Made by a program: the position numbers and the translations under genes | Assembly: GCA_905213155.1 (NCBI GenBank) | Contig: CAJMHI010000018.1 | Span: forward strand, 1-34,469 | Source of the DNA: an uncultured Acidaminococcus sp. | GTDB taxonomy: Bacteria; Bacillota; Negativicutes; Acidaminococcales; Acidaminococcaceae | Reading direction: 5' to 3' | DNA length: 34,469 nt | In this document: positions 1 to 8,081 of the stretch, piece after piece | How positions within the stretch are numbered: position 1 is the stretch's first letter | How the letters are laid out: the number at the start of each line of letters is the position of its first letter | The notes under the pieces: model-generated | Told to the model about the DNA's origin: nothing | Databases searched by the model: none | The model's input: the letters and a program-made list of their open reading frames with translations, nothing else

Positions 1-2
1 TC

Positions 3-55
3 TACAATACAGAAAGGAGTTGGGTGTGGGTGTCTAAAAAAATGTCCGCACCCCC
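3..55. repeat. Left copy of 53-bp terminal inverted repeat
   Basis: This stretch is identical to the reverse complement of 34417-34469 over 53 bases. It contains a run of seven A followed by TGTCCGCACCCCC. The match stops exactly at the C5 run, after which the two sides differ, so base 56 is probably the first unique base. The likeliest explanation is the end of a multicopy insertion sequence at which the assembly broke. The family cannot be named because no transposase is included. Confidence 0.9.
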
Positions 56-105
56 GTTATATGTTTATGTAAAATACAAAGGAAATTTAAAAAGATTACC
101 AAAAG

Positions 106-124
106 AAAAAATGTCCGCACCCCC
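106..124. repeat. Second direct copy of the repeat's inner 19 bp
   Basis: The 19-mer AAAAAATGTCCGCACCCCC occurs at 37-55 and again here in the same orientation, 69 bases apart. The flanking bases differ. It may be a solitary end of the same repeat family or a remnant of an older insertion next to the current one. Confidence 0.8.
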
Positions 125-147
125 TTGCTTTCTATTTCTTGACGATT

Positions 148-342
148 ATGCTAATAAAATTGGATACTATCGTCGGAAAGCCTTATAGGAAGGAACGCGG
201 GTACTCTTTTAAAGCGTTTTCAAAATACGAAGATGCCTATGAACTGTGGATTGCAAAATGGATATGTACAATAACAAGCGCAATTTTGTTGTTTTATGAG
301 GCCCGGTTATTTCTATACAAGTTTGGGTTCATAGAAATATGA
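148..342 (+). CDS. Doubtful small ORF, 64 aa, unknown
   Basis: This is an ATG-started reading frame of 64 codons in the AT-rich stretch between the terminal repeat and the MoxR gene. No convincing ribosome binding site precedes the ATG. The product would have a basic N-terminus and one hydrophobic stretch around residues 38-55. I do not recognise it. It may be a spurious frame or the decayed edge of a mobile element. The remaining 343-440 holds nothing else I can support. Confidence 0.2.
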   Translation: MLIKLDTIVGKPYRKERGYSFKAFSKYEDAYELWIAKWICTITSAILLFYEARLFLYKFGFIEI

Positions 343-448
343 TACTGATGGTTCCCTCCCTGTTACTCACAGCAAAAGCAACCAAGGATTTGATAATTTT
401 ATTTTTGCTAAAAGGGCATGTCTCGGGTGCGTCCTTTTTCCTGCACTG

Positions 449-457
449 TGCTATAAT
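449..457 (+). promoter_or_regulatory. Extended -10 promoter of the MoxR-VWA pair
   Basis: TGCTATAAT at 449-457 is a perfect extended -10 element, about 42 bases before the MoxR start. No good -35 is visible, which is usual for extended -10 promoters. Confidence 0.55.
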
Positions 458-498
458 AGCTACGAACTTGGTGAACGCTTGGAAAGGGGCGGGAAAGC

Positions 499-1419
499 AT
501 GGATATGCTGGACTTTTTGAGACAAGAGCAGGTCAATGAAAAATTACTGGACGGGATAGTGGCCTACCGGAAACAATATCCTGCGTCAGAGACGGAGATA
601 CAGCGGGTACCGGATCCGCATTTTCACTATTACGGCAAAACGGTGTGGGAAGAAGCTATTGCGGCTCTTTTGTGCGGGCAGAATCTGCTTTTGGCAGGGC
701 CTAAGGCTACGGGGAAAAACGTGCTTTCAGAGAATTTGGCGGCGGCATTTGGACGGCCACTGTGGAACGTTTCTTTTCATATCAATATGGACGCCACCAG
801 TATGCTTGGTACGGATACCTTCCGCAACGGGGCCGTAGAATTCCGCCCGGGGCCGGTGTACCAGTGCGCCTCTTGCGGCGGCTTTGGCGTCTTTGATGAA
901 ATCAATATGGCCCGGAACGAAGCCATGGCGGTACTGCACTCCCTGCTGGATTTTCGTCATACGGTGGATGTGCCGGGGTATGGCCTTTTGCAAGCGCACA
1001 AGGCCAGCCGTTTTATTGCCACTATGAACTATGGCTATTCCGGCACACGGGAATTGAACGAGGCGCTGGCATCCCGTTTTGCCGTGATTCAGCTGCCGAA
1101 TATTTCTATGGAGGCACTGGAGCGTCTCTTGCGTACGGAATTTCCCACGCTGCGGGAAGAGGCGCTGCAAGCTTTTTGCCAGATCTTTAAGGACCTGGAA
1201 AAGAAATGCCAGGAAAACGAAATCTCTGAAAAAGCACTGGATCTGAGAGGCATGCTGGATGCTATTCATTTGATGCAAAGCGGACTGGACGTTCACAGCG
1301 CGCTGGATATGGGCATCGTAAATAAATCCTTTGATGACTACGAACCGGGACTCATTCGGGACGTCATCCAGCTCCATATTTCAAAACACTATGCCTGGAA
1401 CGAGATCTTTAAGGAATGA
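499..1419 (+). CDS. MoxR-family AAA+ ATPase
   Basis: This 306-residue AAA+ ATPase is of the MoxR type, which acts as a chaperone-like ATPase together with a VWA-domain partner. Walker A is GPKATGKN at residues 67-74. Walker B ends in DE at 133-134 within VFDEINMAR. A sensor-like TMNYGY lies at 175-180, followed by the LASRF segment with a probable arginine finger at about 193. The start is an ATG behind a purine-rich GGAAAGGGGCGGGAAAG stretch. The next gene, 6 bases downstream, encodes a VWA protein, the classic MoxR partner. The client or metal-loading target is not evident from the neighbours. Confidence 0.88.
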   Translation: MDMLDFLRQEQVNEKLLDGIVAYRKQYPASETEIQRVPDPHFHYYGKTVWEEAIAALLCGQNLLLAGPKATGKNVLSENLAAAFGRPLWNVSFHINMDATSMLGTDTFRNGAVEFRPGPVYQCASCGGFGVFDEINMARNEAMAVLHSLLDFRHTVDVPGYGLLQAHKASRFIATMNYGYSGTRELNEALASRFAVIQLPNISMEALERLLRTEFPTLREEALQAFCQIFKDLEKKCQENEISEKALDLRGMLDAIHLMQSGLDVHSALDMGIVNKSFDDYEPGLIRDVIQLHISKHYAWNEIFKE

Positions 1420-1425
1420 TCCATC

Positions 1426-3159
1426 ATGGCCAAATTGCAATACGATGCCCGCAGGCGGCGGGCGCTTAATATCGTATGGGACGTAGCCGGGGATTATTCA
1501 TACCAGCCGGATTTTCTGGCCTACCAGGAGGGAGGCGGCCCGCCTGATCTGTATCTCAATGCCGTGGTGGGGCTTACCCGGAAATATTATGATGCAAATA
1601 GAATCCATACTCTCTTTGAAAACATGGCGGAAAGTGCGCTGGTAGACACTTTTACTGCCTTATTATGGCTGGGCCTGGAATATGTCACTTACCAAAAAGA
1701 ATTTCCTTCCCGCCCGGTATTAAAAAGCCTGCGGGAGGAGCACGCCCGGCTCTATTTTGCAGGAACCAAGCTGGACAAACAGGGCGTTGCCCATGAAATG
1801 CAGGCGGCCCGCTGGCACGAAGTGCTGGGAGAAGGACTGGATCTTCACGATCCATGGGCAAAGGGCCTGTATGCGGGCTTATGTTTTGATCCAAGCTGGA
1901 CTACGGAAGAGCTGTGCCAGCATTTTGAACAACTAACGAAAAAATATTTTGTTTCCCATTTCCTGCTGCGGGAAAGCTTGGAAAAGGTGATTATCGGAAA
2001 AGGCCTGGGGGACTTTGTGGACTGGCTACTGCCCCATATTACCCGGAAGCAGGAAGGTATTTTTAATTTTCTCTATTCCAAACGGCAGGCGATGGATATC
2101 CTGGCGGGAAAAAAGGCCCACAATAGTCTGATGGATATTATAACCGGGCAGACAGCGACCCAAAACTACAGTTATATTGTAGAATGTTTTGGGGCCAGCA
2201 TCTATCCGCCGCAAAAAATGCTGGATATTGATCAGGCCTGGTGCGACGGTCCCCATCGGGGCTGCCATCTGCATTTTACCCGGGGGCGGCTGGGAAGCAA
2301 AGGCATTACGGGCGAGGCATCCCGCTGGCTGGAAGGGGCGCACCGGCAACGCGTTAAAAACCTTGCCTATTACAAAGACCATGGAGAGCAGTGCCGGAAA
2401 AGTATTCTGCGCCTCATCACGCAGCTGCGCAGTGTCATGCGCAGTGCACGGATGCCGCTGCCCGTGCCCAGTAAAACTGGGGAGTTGGTGCCCAGTCTGG
2501 TCTGGCGGGCACTAAAGGTGAATGATGACAGGGTCTTTTTTGAAAAAGAAACTGTAAACACCCCGGATTTTACAGTGGATTTAATGCTGGATGCGTCCGC
2601 ATCCCGGGGAGAATATCAGCAGGTCATCGCTTCCCAGGCGTTTGTGATTGCAGAAGCGCTGCGACAGTGCGGCGTGCCCTATCAGGTGTATTCTTTCTGC
2701 ACACTGCGGAATTATACGGTAATGACGCTCTTTAAGGACTATCAGGATAAAAAACGCTGTACCAATATTTTTAACTATGTGGCTACCGGATGGAATCGGG
2801 ATGGATTGGCGCTCCGGGGTGCCCGGCAGCTCATGGGGGACTTTACCAGTACGAAAAAAATCCTCTTGATGTTTACCGACGCCGAACCTAACGACGATAA
2901 ACCCCTGATGGGAAAAACCGTCTTTGGTTCTACGGAATACCGTGACCAGAAGGCGGTGCAGAATACGGCAGAAGAGGCTGCTGCGCTGCGCCGGGAAAAT
3001 ATCCGGGTAATCGGCCTTGTGAACGGGGAAGGCAGCGGCAAAGAGATGCTGCGGGATGCCAAAACTATTTTTGGCAAAGAGTATGTGCTGGTAAAAGACC
3101 TGGACAAAATGGCGGACAGCGTAGGGAAAATCCTTTGCCGGCATATTGTGGCACTGTAA
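1426..3159 (+). CDS. VWA-domain protein, partner of MoxR ATPase
   Basis: This 577-residue cytoplasmic protein has no signal peptide or membrane segment. The C-terminal third is a von Willebrand factor A domain with a MIDAS site: D389-x-S391-x-S393 in the segment DLMLDASAS, and the later acidic motif FTDAEPND at 483-490. The N-terminal ~380 residues are helical-looking and not recognised as a named domain; they resemble in general layout the CobT/NorD-type VWA proteins that pair with MoxR or CobS ATPases. It starts 6 bases after the ATPase stop, with AAGGA inside the end of that gene acting as ribosome binding site, so the two are one transcription unit. The function is inferred from the pairing: ATP-driven assembly or metal insertion for an unknown target. 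Confidence 0.82.
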   Translation: MAKLQYDARRRRALNIVWDVAGDYSYQPDFLAYQEGGGPPDLYLNAVVGLTRKYYDANRIHTLFENMAESALVDTFTALLWLGLEYVTYQKEFPSRPVLKSLREEHARLYFAGTKLDKQGVAHEMQAARWHEVLGEGLDLHDPWAKGLYAGLCFDPSWTTEELCQHFEQLTKKYFVSHFLLRESLEKVIIGKGLGDFVDWLLPHITRKQEGIFNFLYSKRQAMDILAGKKAHNSLMDIITGQTATQNYSYIVECFGASIYPPQKMLDIDQAWCDGPHRGCHLHFTRGRLGSKGITGEASRWLEGAHRQRVKNLAYYKDHGEQCRKSILRLITQLRSVMRSARMPLPVPSKTGELVPSLVWRALKVNDDRVFFEKETVNTPDFTVDLMLDASASRGEYQQVIASQAFVIAEALRQCGVPYQVYSFCTLRNYTVMTLFKDYQDKKRCTNIFNYVATGWNRDGLALRGARQLMGDFTSTKKILLMFTDAEPNDDKPLMGKTVFGSTEYRDQKAVQNTAEEAAALRRENIRVIGLVNGEGSGKEMLRDAKTIFGKEYVLVKDLDKMADSVGKILCRHIVAL

Positions 3160-3170
3160 GGAGCCGCCTC

Positions 3171-3199
3171 TTTTCAGCCGGGGAGAAACCTGTTACAAT
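3171..3199 (+). promoter_or_regulatory. Probable promoter of the nitroreductase gene
   Basis: TTTTCA (3171-3176) and TACAAT (3194-3199) are separated by 17 bases, about 33 bases before the nitroreductase start. The -10 is good and the -35 moderate. Confidence 0.5.
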
Positions 3200-3231
3200 A
3201 GAACGAACCATAAAGAAAGAGGGGGATTTCT

Positions 3232-3807
3232 ATGAGCATTAAAGAATCTATCGCTAAACGGCGTACTTATTATCAAATCAATAAAACCATTCCGGTAGAA
3301 GAAAAAGAAATTACTACGTTAATTAAAGACCTGACGGAACTGGTGCCGGATGCTTTTAATATGAAAAGCGCCCGGGTGGTGGTCGCCCTTGGCAAGCAGC
3401 AGGACGCCTTGTGGGATACGATTTATAACGTTTTTGGCGGCAAAGTGTCCCGGGAAAAAATTGATGGGTTTAAAGCGGGTTATGGGACTATTCTGTATTT
3501 CTATGACACAGAGGTCGTGAAAAAATTGCAGGAGCAGTTCCCGCTCTATGCAGCCAATTTCCCCATCTGGGCTAACCAGGCTAATGGGATGCTGCAATTT
3601 ACCATTTGGTCCGGCCTGGAAGAATTGGGGCTAGGGGCTAATTTGCAGCACTACAATCCTGTGATCGACGATGCTGTTCGGGCTATGTTTAACCTGCCCA
3701 AATCCTGGACACTGCTGGCGGAAATGCCGTTTGGCGGTATTGCCGGGCAGCCGGGACACAAAGACAAAGAAGATATTTCCCTGCGGGTAAAGGTTGTAGG
3801 GGACTAA
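3232..3807 (+). CDS. Nitroreductase family protein (Frm2-like)
   Basis: This 191-residue FMN-dependent nitroreductase-fold protein opens with SIKESIAKRRTYY, the usual start of the family, where Arg and Tyr/Ser near residue 10-13 contact FMN. The central GLEELGLGANLQHYNP segment and length match the Frm2/Hbn1-like nitroreductases rather than the larger NfsA/NfsB groups. It is expected to be a soluble NAD(P)H-dependent reductase; the substrate cannot be told. A GAGGGGG ribosome binding site precedes the ATG. It has its own probable promoter and is followed by the valS promoter, so it is likely monocistronic. Confidence 0.85.
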   Translation: MSIKESIAKRRTYYQINKTIPVEEKEITTLIKDLTELVPDAFNMKSARVVVALGKQQDALWDTIYNVFGGKVSREKIDGFKAGYGTILYFYDTEVVKKLQEQFPLYAANFPIWANQANGMLQFTIWSGLEELGLGANLQHYNPVIDDAVRAMFNLPKSWTLLAEMPFGGIAGQPGHKDKEDISLRVKVVGD

Positions 3808-3835
3808 AATTAATTCTTGTGTCAAGCCCGGAGAT

Positions 3836-3864
3836 TTGACAGATTTCCGGGCACTTGGTACAAT
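3836..3864 (+). promoter_or_regulatory. Strong sigma-70-type promoter of valS
   Basis: A perfect TTGACA (3836-3841) and TACAAT (3859-3864) are spaced 17 bases apart. Transcription should begin near 3871, just upstream of the T-box leader. The -35 lies inside an inverted repeat (GCCCGGA at 3826-3832 and TCCGGGC at 3846-3852). Confidence 0.85.
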
Positions 3865-3870
3865 ACGTGG

Positions 3871-4110
3871 TATGATAACTCTATATGGATACAGGCTGGG
3901 AACGGAAGGAGTACAGCAACGTGTTGCGGCAGAGAGGATGCGGCCGGTGAAAGCATCTGCAACACAGCTGGAAGGTCGTCCGGGAGCCGGGAGTGTGAGG
4001 AGCGCTCCCCGTTAGACACGTTACGTCTATAGAGGTGCTCAAGCAATTGAGAACATAGGTGGTACCGCGATACAACTCGTCCTATAACTAGGACGGGTTT
4101 ATTTTTTTGA
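3871..4110 (+). promoter_or_regulatory. T-box riboswitch leader of valS
   Basis: The canonical T-box sequence AGGTGGTACCGCG lies at 4057-4069, in front of an intrinsic terminator (stem ACTCGTCC 4075-4082 with GGACGGGT 4091-4098, then a T-rich run). Upstream a Stem I can be drawn: GTGTTGC at 3921-3927 pairs with GCAACAC at 3959-3965, and CAGC 3914-3917 with GCTG 3967-3970. An AGTA motif at 3910-3913 faces a GAAGGTC stretch, so GTC (valine) at 3975-3977 is the probable specifier codon. By family knowledge, uncharged tRNA-Val binding stabilises the antiterminator and allows valS transcription. The specifier assignment is by hand-folding. Confidence 0.93.
4075..4108 (+). terminator. T-box-controlled intrinsic terminator
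   Basis: An 8-bp stem with an 8-base loop (4075-4082 / 4091-4098) is followed by TTTATTTTTTT. It overlaps the T-box region and is the regulated terminator of the valS leader. Confidence 0.88.
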
Positions 4111-4122
4111 GGAGGCGGAAAT

Positions 4123-6777
4123 ATGGCAGAAGAAAACAATATCCCCAAGGTGTATGATCCCAAGTTGGTGGAGAAAAAATGGTATGCGTTTTGGATCGAA
4201 AATGGCTATTTCCATCAGGAAGTGGATACGGACCGGACGCCTTTCAGCGTGGTCATCCCGCCTCCCAATATTACCGGGAAGCTCCATATGGGCCATGCCT
4301 TGGATAATACGCTCCAGGATATTTTAGTGCGCTGGCACCGGATGCTGGGAGAAAATGTATGCTGGCTACCGGGCTATGACCATGCCGGACTGGCGACCCA
4401 GATCAAAGTGGAAGAAGAGCTGAAGAAAAAAGAGGGATTGACCCGTTATGATCTGGGCCGGGAAGAATTTGTAAAACGGGTCTGGAAGTGGAAAGAAGCC
4501 TACGGGGATGAAATCGTGACCCAGCTGAAATCCCTGGGCATTTCCTGCGACTGGGACCGGCAGCGCTTTACCATGGACGAAGGATTGTCCCGTGCGGTGC
4601 GGGAAGCTTTTGTCAGTCTGTATGAAAAAGGCTTGATTTACAAAGGCACCCGGATGATTAACTGGTGCGTCAACTGCCGCACGGCCCTAAGCGACGTGGA
4701 AGTGGAACATCAGGATGAAGCAGGGAGTTTGTGGTATATTAAGTATCCTGTTGTGGGCGAACCGGGGAATTATCTGACCATCGCCACCAGCCGCCCGGAA
4801 ACCATTCCCGGTGATACGGCAGTAGCCGTCAACCCCCAGGATGCACGGTACGCTTCCTTTGTGGGCAAACAAATTGCTTTGCCGACGACGGACCGGGTAA
4901 TCCCGATTATTGCGGACGACTATGTGGATTTGGAATTTGGGACTGGCGCCGTGAAAATTACTCCGGCCCATGACCCCAATGACTATGAAGTGGGACAGCG
5001 TCACCAGCTGGAACAGATCACCGTCATCGGCTTGGACGGGAAAATGACCCGGGAAGCTGGAAAATATGAAGGGCAGGATCGCTACGAATGCCGCAAAAAT
5101 ATTGTAAACGACCTGAAAGAAGCAGAACTTTTGGTTAAAATAGAGGATGCCCCTCACTCTGTGGGACATTGCCAGCGCTGCCACCATGTGGTAGAACCTA
5201 TGATTTCCACCCAATGGTTTGTGAAAATGCAACCTTTGGCGGAAGCGGCCATCCGGTGCATCACGGAAGGACATACCAAATTTGTACCGAAACGGTTTAC
5301 CAAAACCTACCTGCAATGGATGGAAAATATTCATGACTGGTGTATTTCTCGTCAGATCTGGTGGGGACACCGGATCCCTGTGTGGTATTGCGATGACTGC
5401 GGGGCCGTGAGCGCCTCCCGCACGGATCTGACCGCCTGCCCAAAATGCGGCAGCACCCATATCCATCAGGATGAAGATGCGCTGGATACCTGGTTCAGTT
5501 CCGGGCTGTGGCCGTTTTCCACCTTCGGCTGGCCCGATCATACCAAGGAATTGGCACAGTGGTATCCCACCAGTGTCCTGGTGACCGGCTACGACATTAT
5601 TTTCTTCTGGGTAGCCCGGATGATTACCATGGGCGAAGAATTTATGCACAAAGAGCCGTTCCATCACGTATTCATTCACGGCCTGGTGCGGGATGACCAG
5701 GGTCGGAAAATGAGTAAGTCCCTGGGTAACGGCATTGATCCACTGGAAGTGGTGGGGCAGTATGGTGCCGATACCCTGCGCTTTATGCTGATTACGGGAA
5801 ATACACCGGGCAATGATATGCGGTTCTACTGGAACCGGATTGAAAGCACCCGGAATTTTGCCAATAAAATCTGGAATGCGTCCCGTTTTGCCCTGATGAA
5901 CCTGGAAGGCTACGACAAAGAGGCTGAAAAAGCGCCGCTGACGCTGGCAGATAAGTGGATTCTGTCCCGCTTGCAGCACACGGTAGCCGAAGTGACCCGC
6001 GATTTGGAAAAATTTGAACTGGGCGAAGCCGGCCGCTTGCTGTACGAATTTATTTGGGGCGAAGTCTGTGACTGGTACGTAGAACTGGCGAAACCTCGTC
6101 TTTACAATAAAGACAACGCAGCCGAACGAGCTACAGCCCAGCATGTACTGTGTACCGTTTTGGAAACGGCAATGCGCCTGCTTCATCCCTACATGCCGTT
6201 TATCACCGAAGAAATCTGGCAGCATCTGCCCCATGAAGGAAACAGCATTATGGTGGCTCCCTGGCCGCAGGAGGATGTTGCTTTGGAAAATGCGGAGGCA
6301 GAACAGCAAATGACCGTCATGATGGATGTGATCAAAGCCATCCGGAATATGCGGGCAGAAGTCAGCGCAGCGCCGGGGCACAAAGCGCCGGCCATTGTGC
6401 TGACTGGAAAGGAATTAAAGCCTGTCTTTACGCAGCATATGCACTATGTGCAGCAGCTGGGCACTGTGGATACGCTTACAATAGGAGATTTGGACGCTGC
6501 AGCACCGGAAAACGCCCTCACAACGGTAGTGACGGGAGCCAAGGTATATCTGCCCTTGAAAGGTCTGATCGACGTAGAAAAGGAAATGGCACGGCTTCAG
6601 AAAGAGCTGACAGGGGCCGAACAGGAAGCTAAACGCTGCAGCGGGAAACTTTCCAACGCAAACTTCCTGCAAAAAGCACCGGAAGCGGTAGTCAACAAAG
6701 AAAAAGAAAAACAAGCAGAACTGACGGCGAAAATTGCCGGACTGAAAGAACGGATGGAAACCCTGAAAGCATTGTAA
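4123..6777 (+). CDS. valS: Valine--tRNA ligase
   Basis: This 884-residue class I aminoacyl-tRNA synthetase charges tRNA-Val in the cytoplasm. The HIGH signature is HMGH at residues 55-58 after PPPNITGKL, and the KMSKS loop is at 529-533. The editing domain (CP1) lies between them and includes the TSRPETIPGDTAVAV segment. Two zinc-finger-like Cys pairs are visible: CQRC in the editing region and CDDC...CPKC before the second half of the catalytic domain. The C-terminal ~65 residues are a Lys/Glu-rich coiled coil typical of ValRS. The ATG follows a GAGGAGG ribosome binding site and the T-box terminator. Length is normal for the family. folC follows after 19 bases, suggesting one transcript. Confidence 0.98.
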   Translation: MAEENNIPKVYDPKLVEKKWYAFWIENGYFHQEVDTDRTPFSVVIPPPNITGKLHMGHALDNTLQDILVRWHRMLGENVCWLPGYDHAGLATQIKVEEELKKKEGLTRYDLGREEFVKRVWKWKEAYGDEIVTQLKSLGISCDWDRQRFTMDEGLSRAVREAFVSLYEKGLIYKGTRMINWCVNCRTALSDVEVEHQDEAGSLWYIKYPVVGEPGNYLTIATSRPETIPGDTAVAVNPQDARYASFVGKQIALPTTDRVIPIIADDYVDLEFGTGAVKITPAHDPNDYEVGQRHQLEQITVIGLDGKMTREAGKYEGQDRYECRKNIVNDLKEAELLVKIEDAPHSVGHCQRCHHVVEPMISTQWFVKMQPLAEAAIRCITEGHTKFVPKRFTKTYLQWMENIHDWCISRQIWWGHRIPVWYCDDCGAVSASRTDLTACPKCGSTHIHQDEDALDTWFSSGLWPFSTFGWPDHTKELAQWYPTSVLVTGYDIIFFWVARMITMGEEFMHKEPFHHVFIHGLVRDDQGRKMSKSLGNGIDPLEVVGQYGADTLRFMLITGNTPGNDMRFYWNRIESTRNFANKIWNASRFALMNLEGYDKEAEKAPLTLADKWILSRLQHTVAEVTRDLEKFELGEAGRLLYEFIWGEVCDWYVELAKPRLYNKDNAAERATAQHVLCTVLETAMRLLHPYMPFITEEIWQHLPHEGNSIMVAPWPQEDVALENAEAEQQMTVMMDVIKAIRNMRAEVSAAPGHKAPAIVLTGKELKPVFTQHMHYVQQLGTVDTLTIGDLDAAAPENALTTVVTGAKVYLPLKGLIDVEKEMARLQKELTGAEQEAKRCSGKLSNANFLQKAPEAVVNKEKEKQAELTAKIAGLKERMETLKAL

Positions 6778-6796
6778 TCCAGAAAGGAGATAGACC

Positions 6797-8077
6797 ATGG
6801 ATTATCAAGAGGCGGTTGGATATCTGGACGATATGGGAAAGTTCGGCAGCCATTTGGGCCTGGAACGGATCCAGGGACTGGCGGCGCTGCTGGGACATCC
6901 GGAGCAAAAAATCCGCACGATCCATGTGACCGGTACTAACGGAAAGGGGAGCGTGGTGTCCTTTCTGTCCAATATCCTGGCGCAGGCGGGGAAAAAGGTG
7001 GGGAGCTATACCTCGCCCCACTTTGTCCGCTACAATGAGCGGATCTGTTTGAACGGGCAGGACATCGGCGACAAGGATTTTGCCGACCTTACGGAAACAG
7101 TGAAAAAAGCCTTGGACCAGTGGATGGCTGGTGGCGGCGAGCAGCCCACCCAGTTTGAATTCATTACGGCTATGGCCTTTTTGTACTTTGCCCGGCAGCA
7201 GGTGGACTATGCGGTGATTGAAGTGGGTATGGGCGGCCTGTGGGATTCTACTAATATCATTATCCCGGAAGTGAGCGTCATCACCAATGTGACGCTGGAA
7301 CATACGGACCGGTTGGGGAAAACCGTGGAAGCCATTGCCCACCAGAAGTCCGGGATTATCAAGCCCCATGTGCCAGTAGTGACCTGTGCTGACGGGGCAG
7401 CCCTATCCGTGATTACTGAAACAGCGGAGAAACTATCGGCTCCTTTGTATGTATTTGGACGGGATTTTTCCGTTACGGAAGAACAAAGCTCTATGGCACG
7501 GCAGCTTTTCCGCTATGATGGTGGAACGAAGTCCCTGGAGATAGAAATCCATCTGGCTGGGGAACACCAAATGATAAACGGGGCGGCAGCCCTAAAAACC
7601 GCAGAACTCCTGGCTGCAAAGGATCCGGATATCACCGAACAAGCCATGCTGCGCGGTATGGCACAGACCCGGTGGCCAGGACGGCTGGAGCTGATTCATC
7701 AGAAACCGGATATTATTTTGGATGGAGCCCATAATCCTTCCGGGGTTACGGTGCTGCGGAAAGCTCTGGATTTGTATTACCCCCATGCCCACAGGACTTT
7801 TGTATTTGGCATGATGGCCGATAAAGATGTGAGCGAAGTTTCTGAGATTCTGTTTAGGGACAGCGATACCATTTACACCGTACTGGCCCATGTGGGAGAC
7901 CGGGCGGAGACGCCGGAAAAACTGGCCAAGCGGCTTCACAAAAATGCAGTGCCTATGCAGGATCTGAAAGCTGCCTACCAGAAAGCGGTCAAAGAAACTA
8001 AACTGGACGATGTAGTCATCGTATGCGGGAGCTTGTATCTCATCGGAACGTTTAAAGAACTGGAATTGGACAGGTAA
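6797..8077 (+). CDS. folC: Bifunctional folylpolyglutamate/dihydrofolate synthase
   Basis: This 426-residue Mur-ligase-type enzyme adds glutamate to dihydropteroate or tetrahydrofolates. The ATP-binding loop GTNGKGS is at residues 46-52, directly followed by the omega-loop region SYTSPHFVRYNERI. The HQKSGIIK segment carries the lysine expected to be carbamylated, and LDGAHNP marks the C-terminal glutamate ligase domain. The ATG follows AGAAAGGAG. The gene sits 19 bases after valS and 4 bases before an O-antigen-ligase-like gene. A valS-folC arrangement is common in Firmicutes, so the T-box probably also affects folC expression. Confidence 0.96.
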   Translation: MDYQEAVGYLDDMGKFGSHLGLERIQGLAALLGHPEQKIRTIHVTGTNGKGSVVSFLSNILAQAGKKVGSYTSPHFVRYNERICLNGQDIGDKDFADLTETVKKALDQWMAGGGEQPTQFEFITAMAFLYFARQQVDYAVIEVGMGGLWDSTNIIIPEVSVITNVTLEHTDRLGKTVEAIAHQKSGIIKPHVPVVTCADGAALSVITETAEKLSAPLYVFGRDFSVTEEQSSMARQLFRYDGGTKSLEIEIHLAGEHQMINGAAALKTAELLAAKDPDITEQAMLRGMAQTRWPGRLELIHQKPDIILDGAHNPSGVTVLRKALDLYYPHAHRTFVFGMMADKDVSEVSEILFRDSDTIYTVLAHVGDRAETPEKLAKRLHKNAVPMQDLKAAYQKAVKETKLDDVVIVCGSLYLIGTFKELELDR

Positions 8078-8081
8078 GGAT

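Noticed and set aside
339..539. 66-codon forward frame overlapping the MoxR start
   Set aside because: It overlaps the promoter and the first codons of the MoxR gene, has no ribosome binding site and no recognisable features.
4687..6381. 564-codon open frame on the reverse strand inside valS
   Set aside because: valS is certain from its motifs and codon use. The antisense product has an odd His/Phe/Gln-rich composition, no ribosome binding site and no recognisable domain; it is a by-product of the codon usage of valS.
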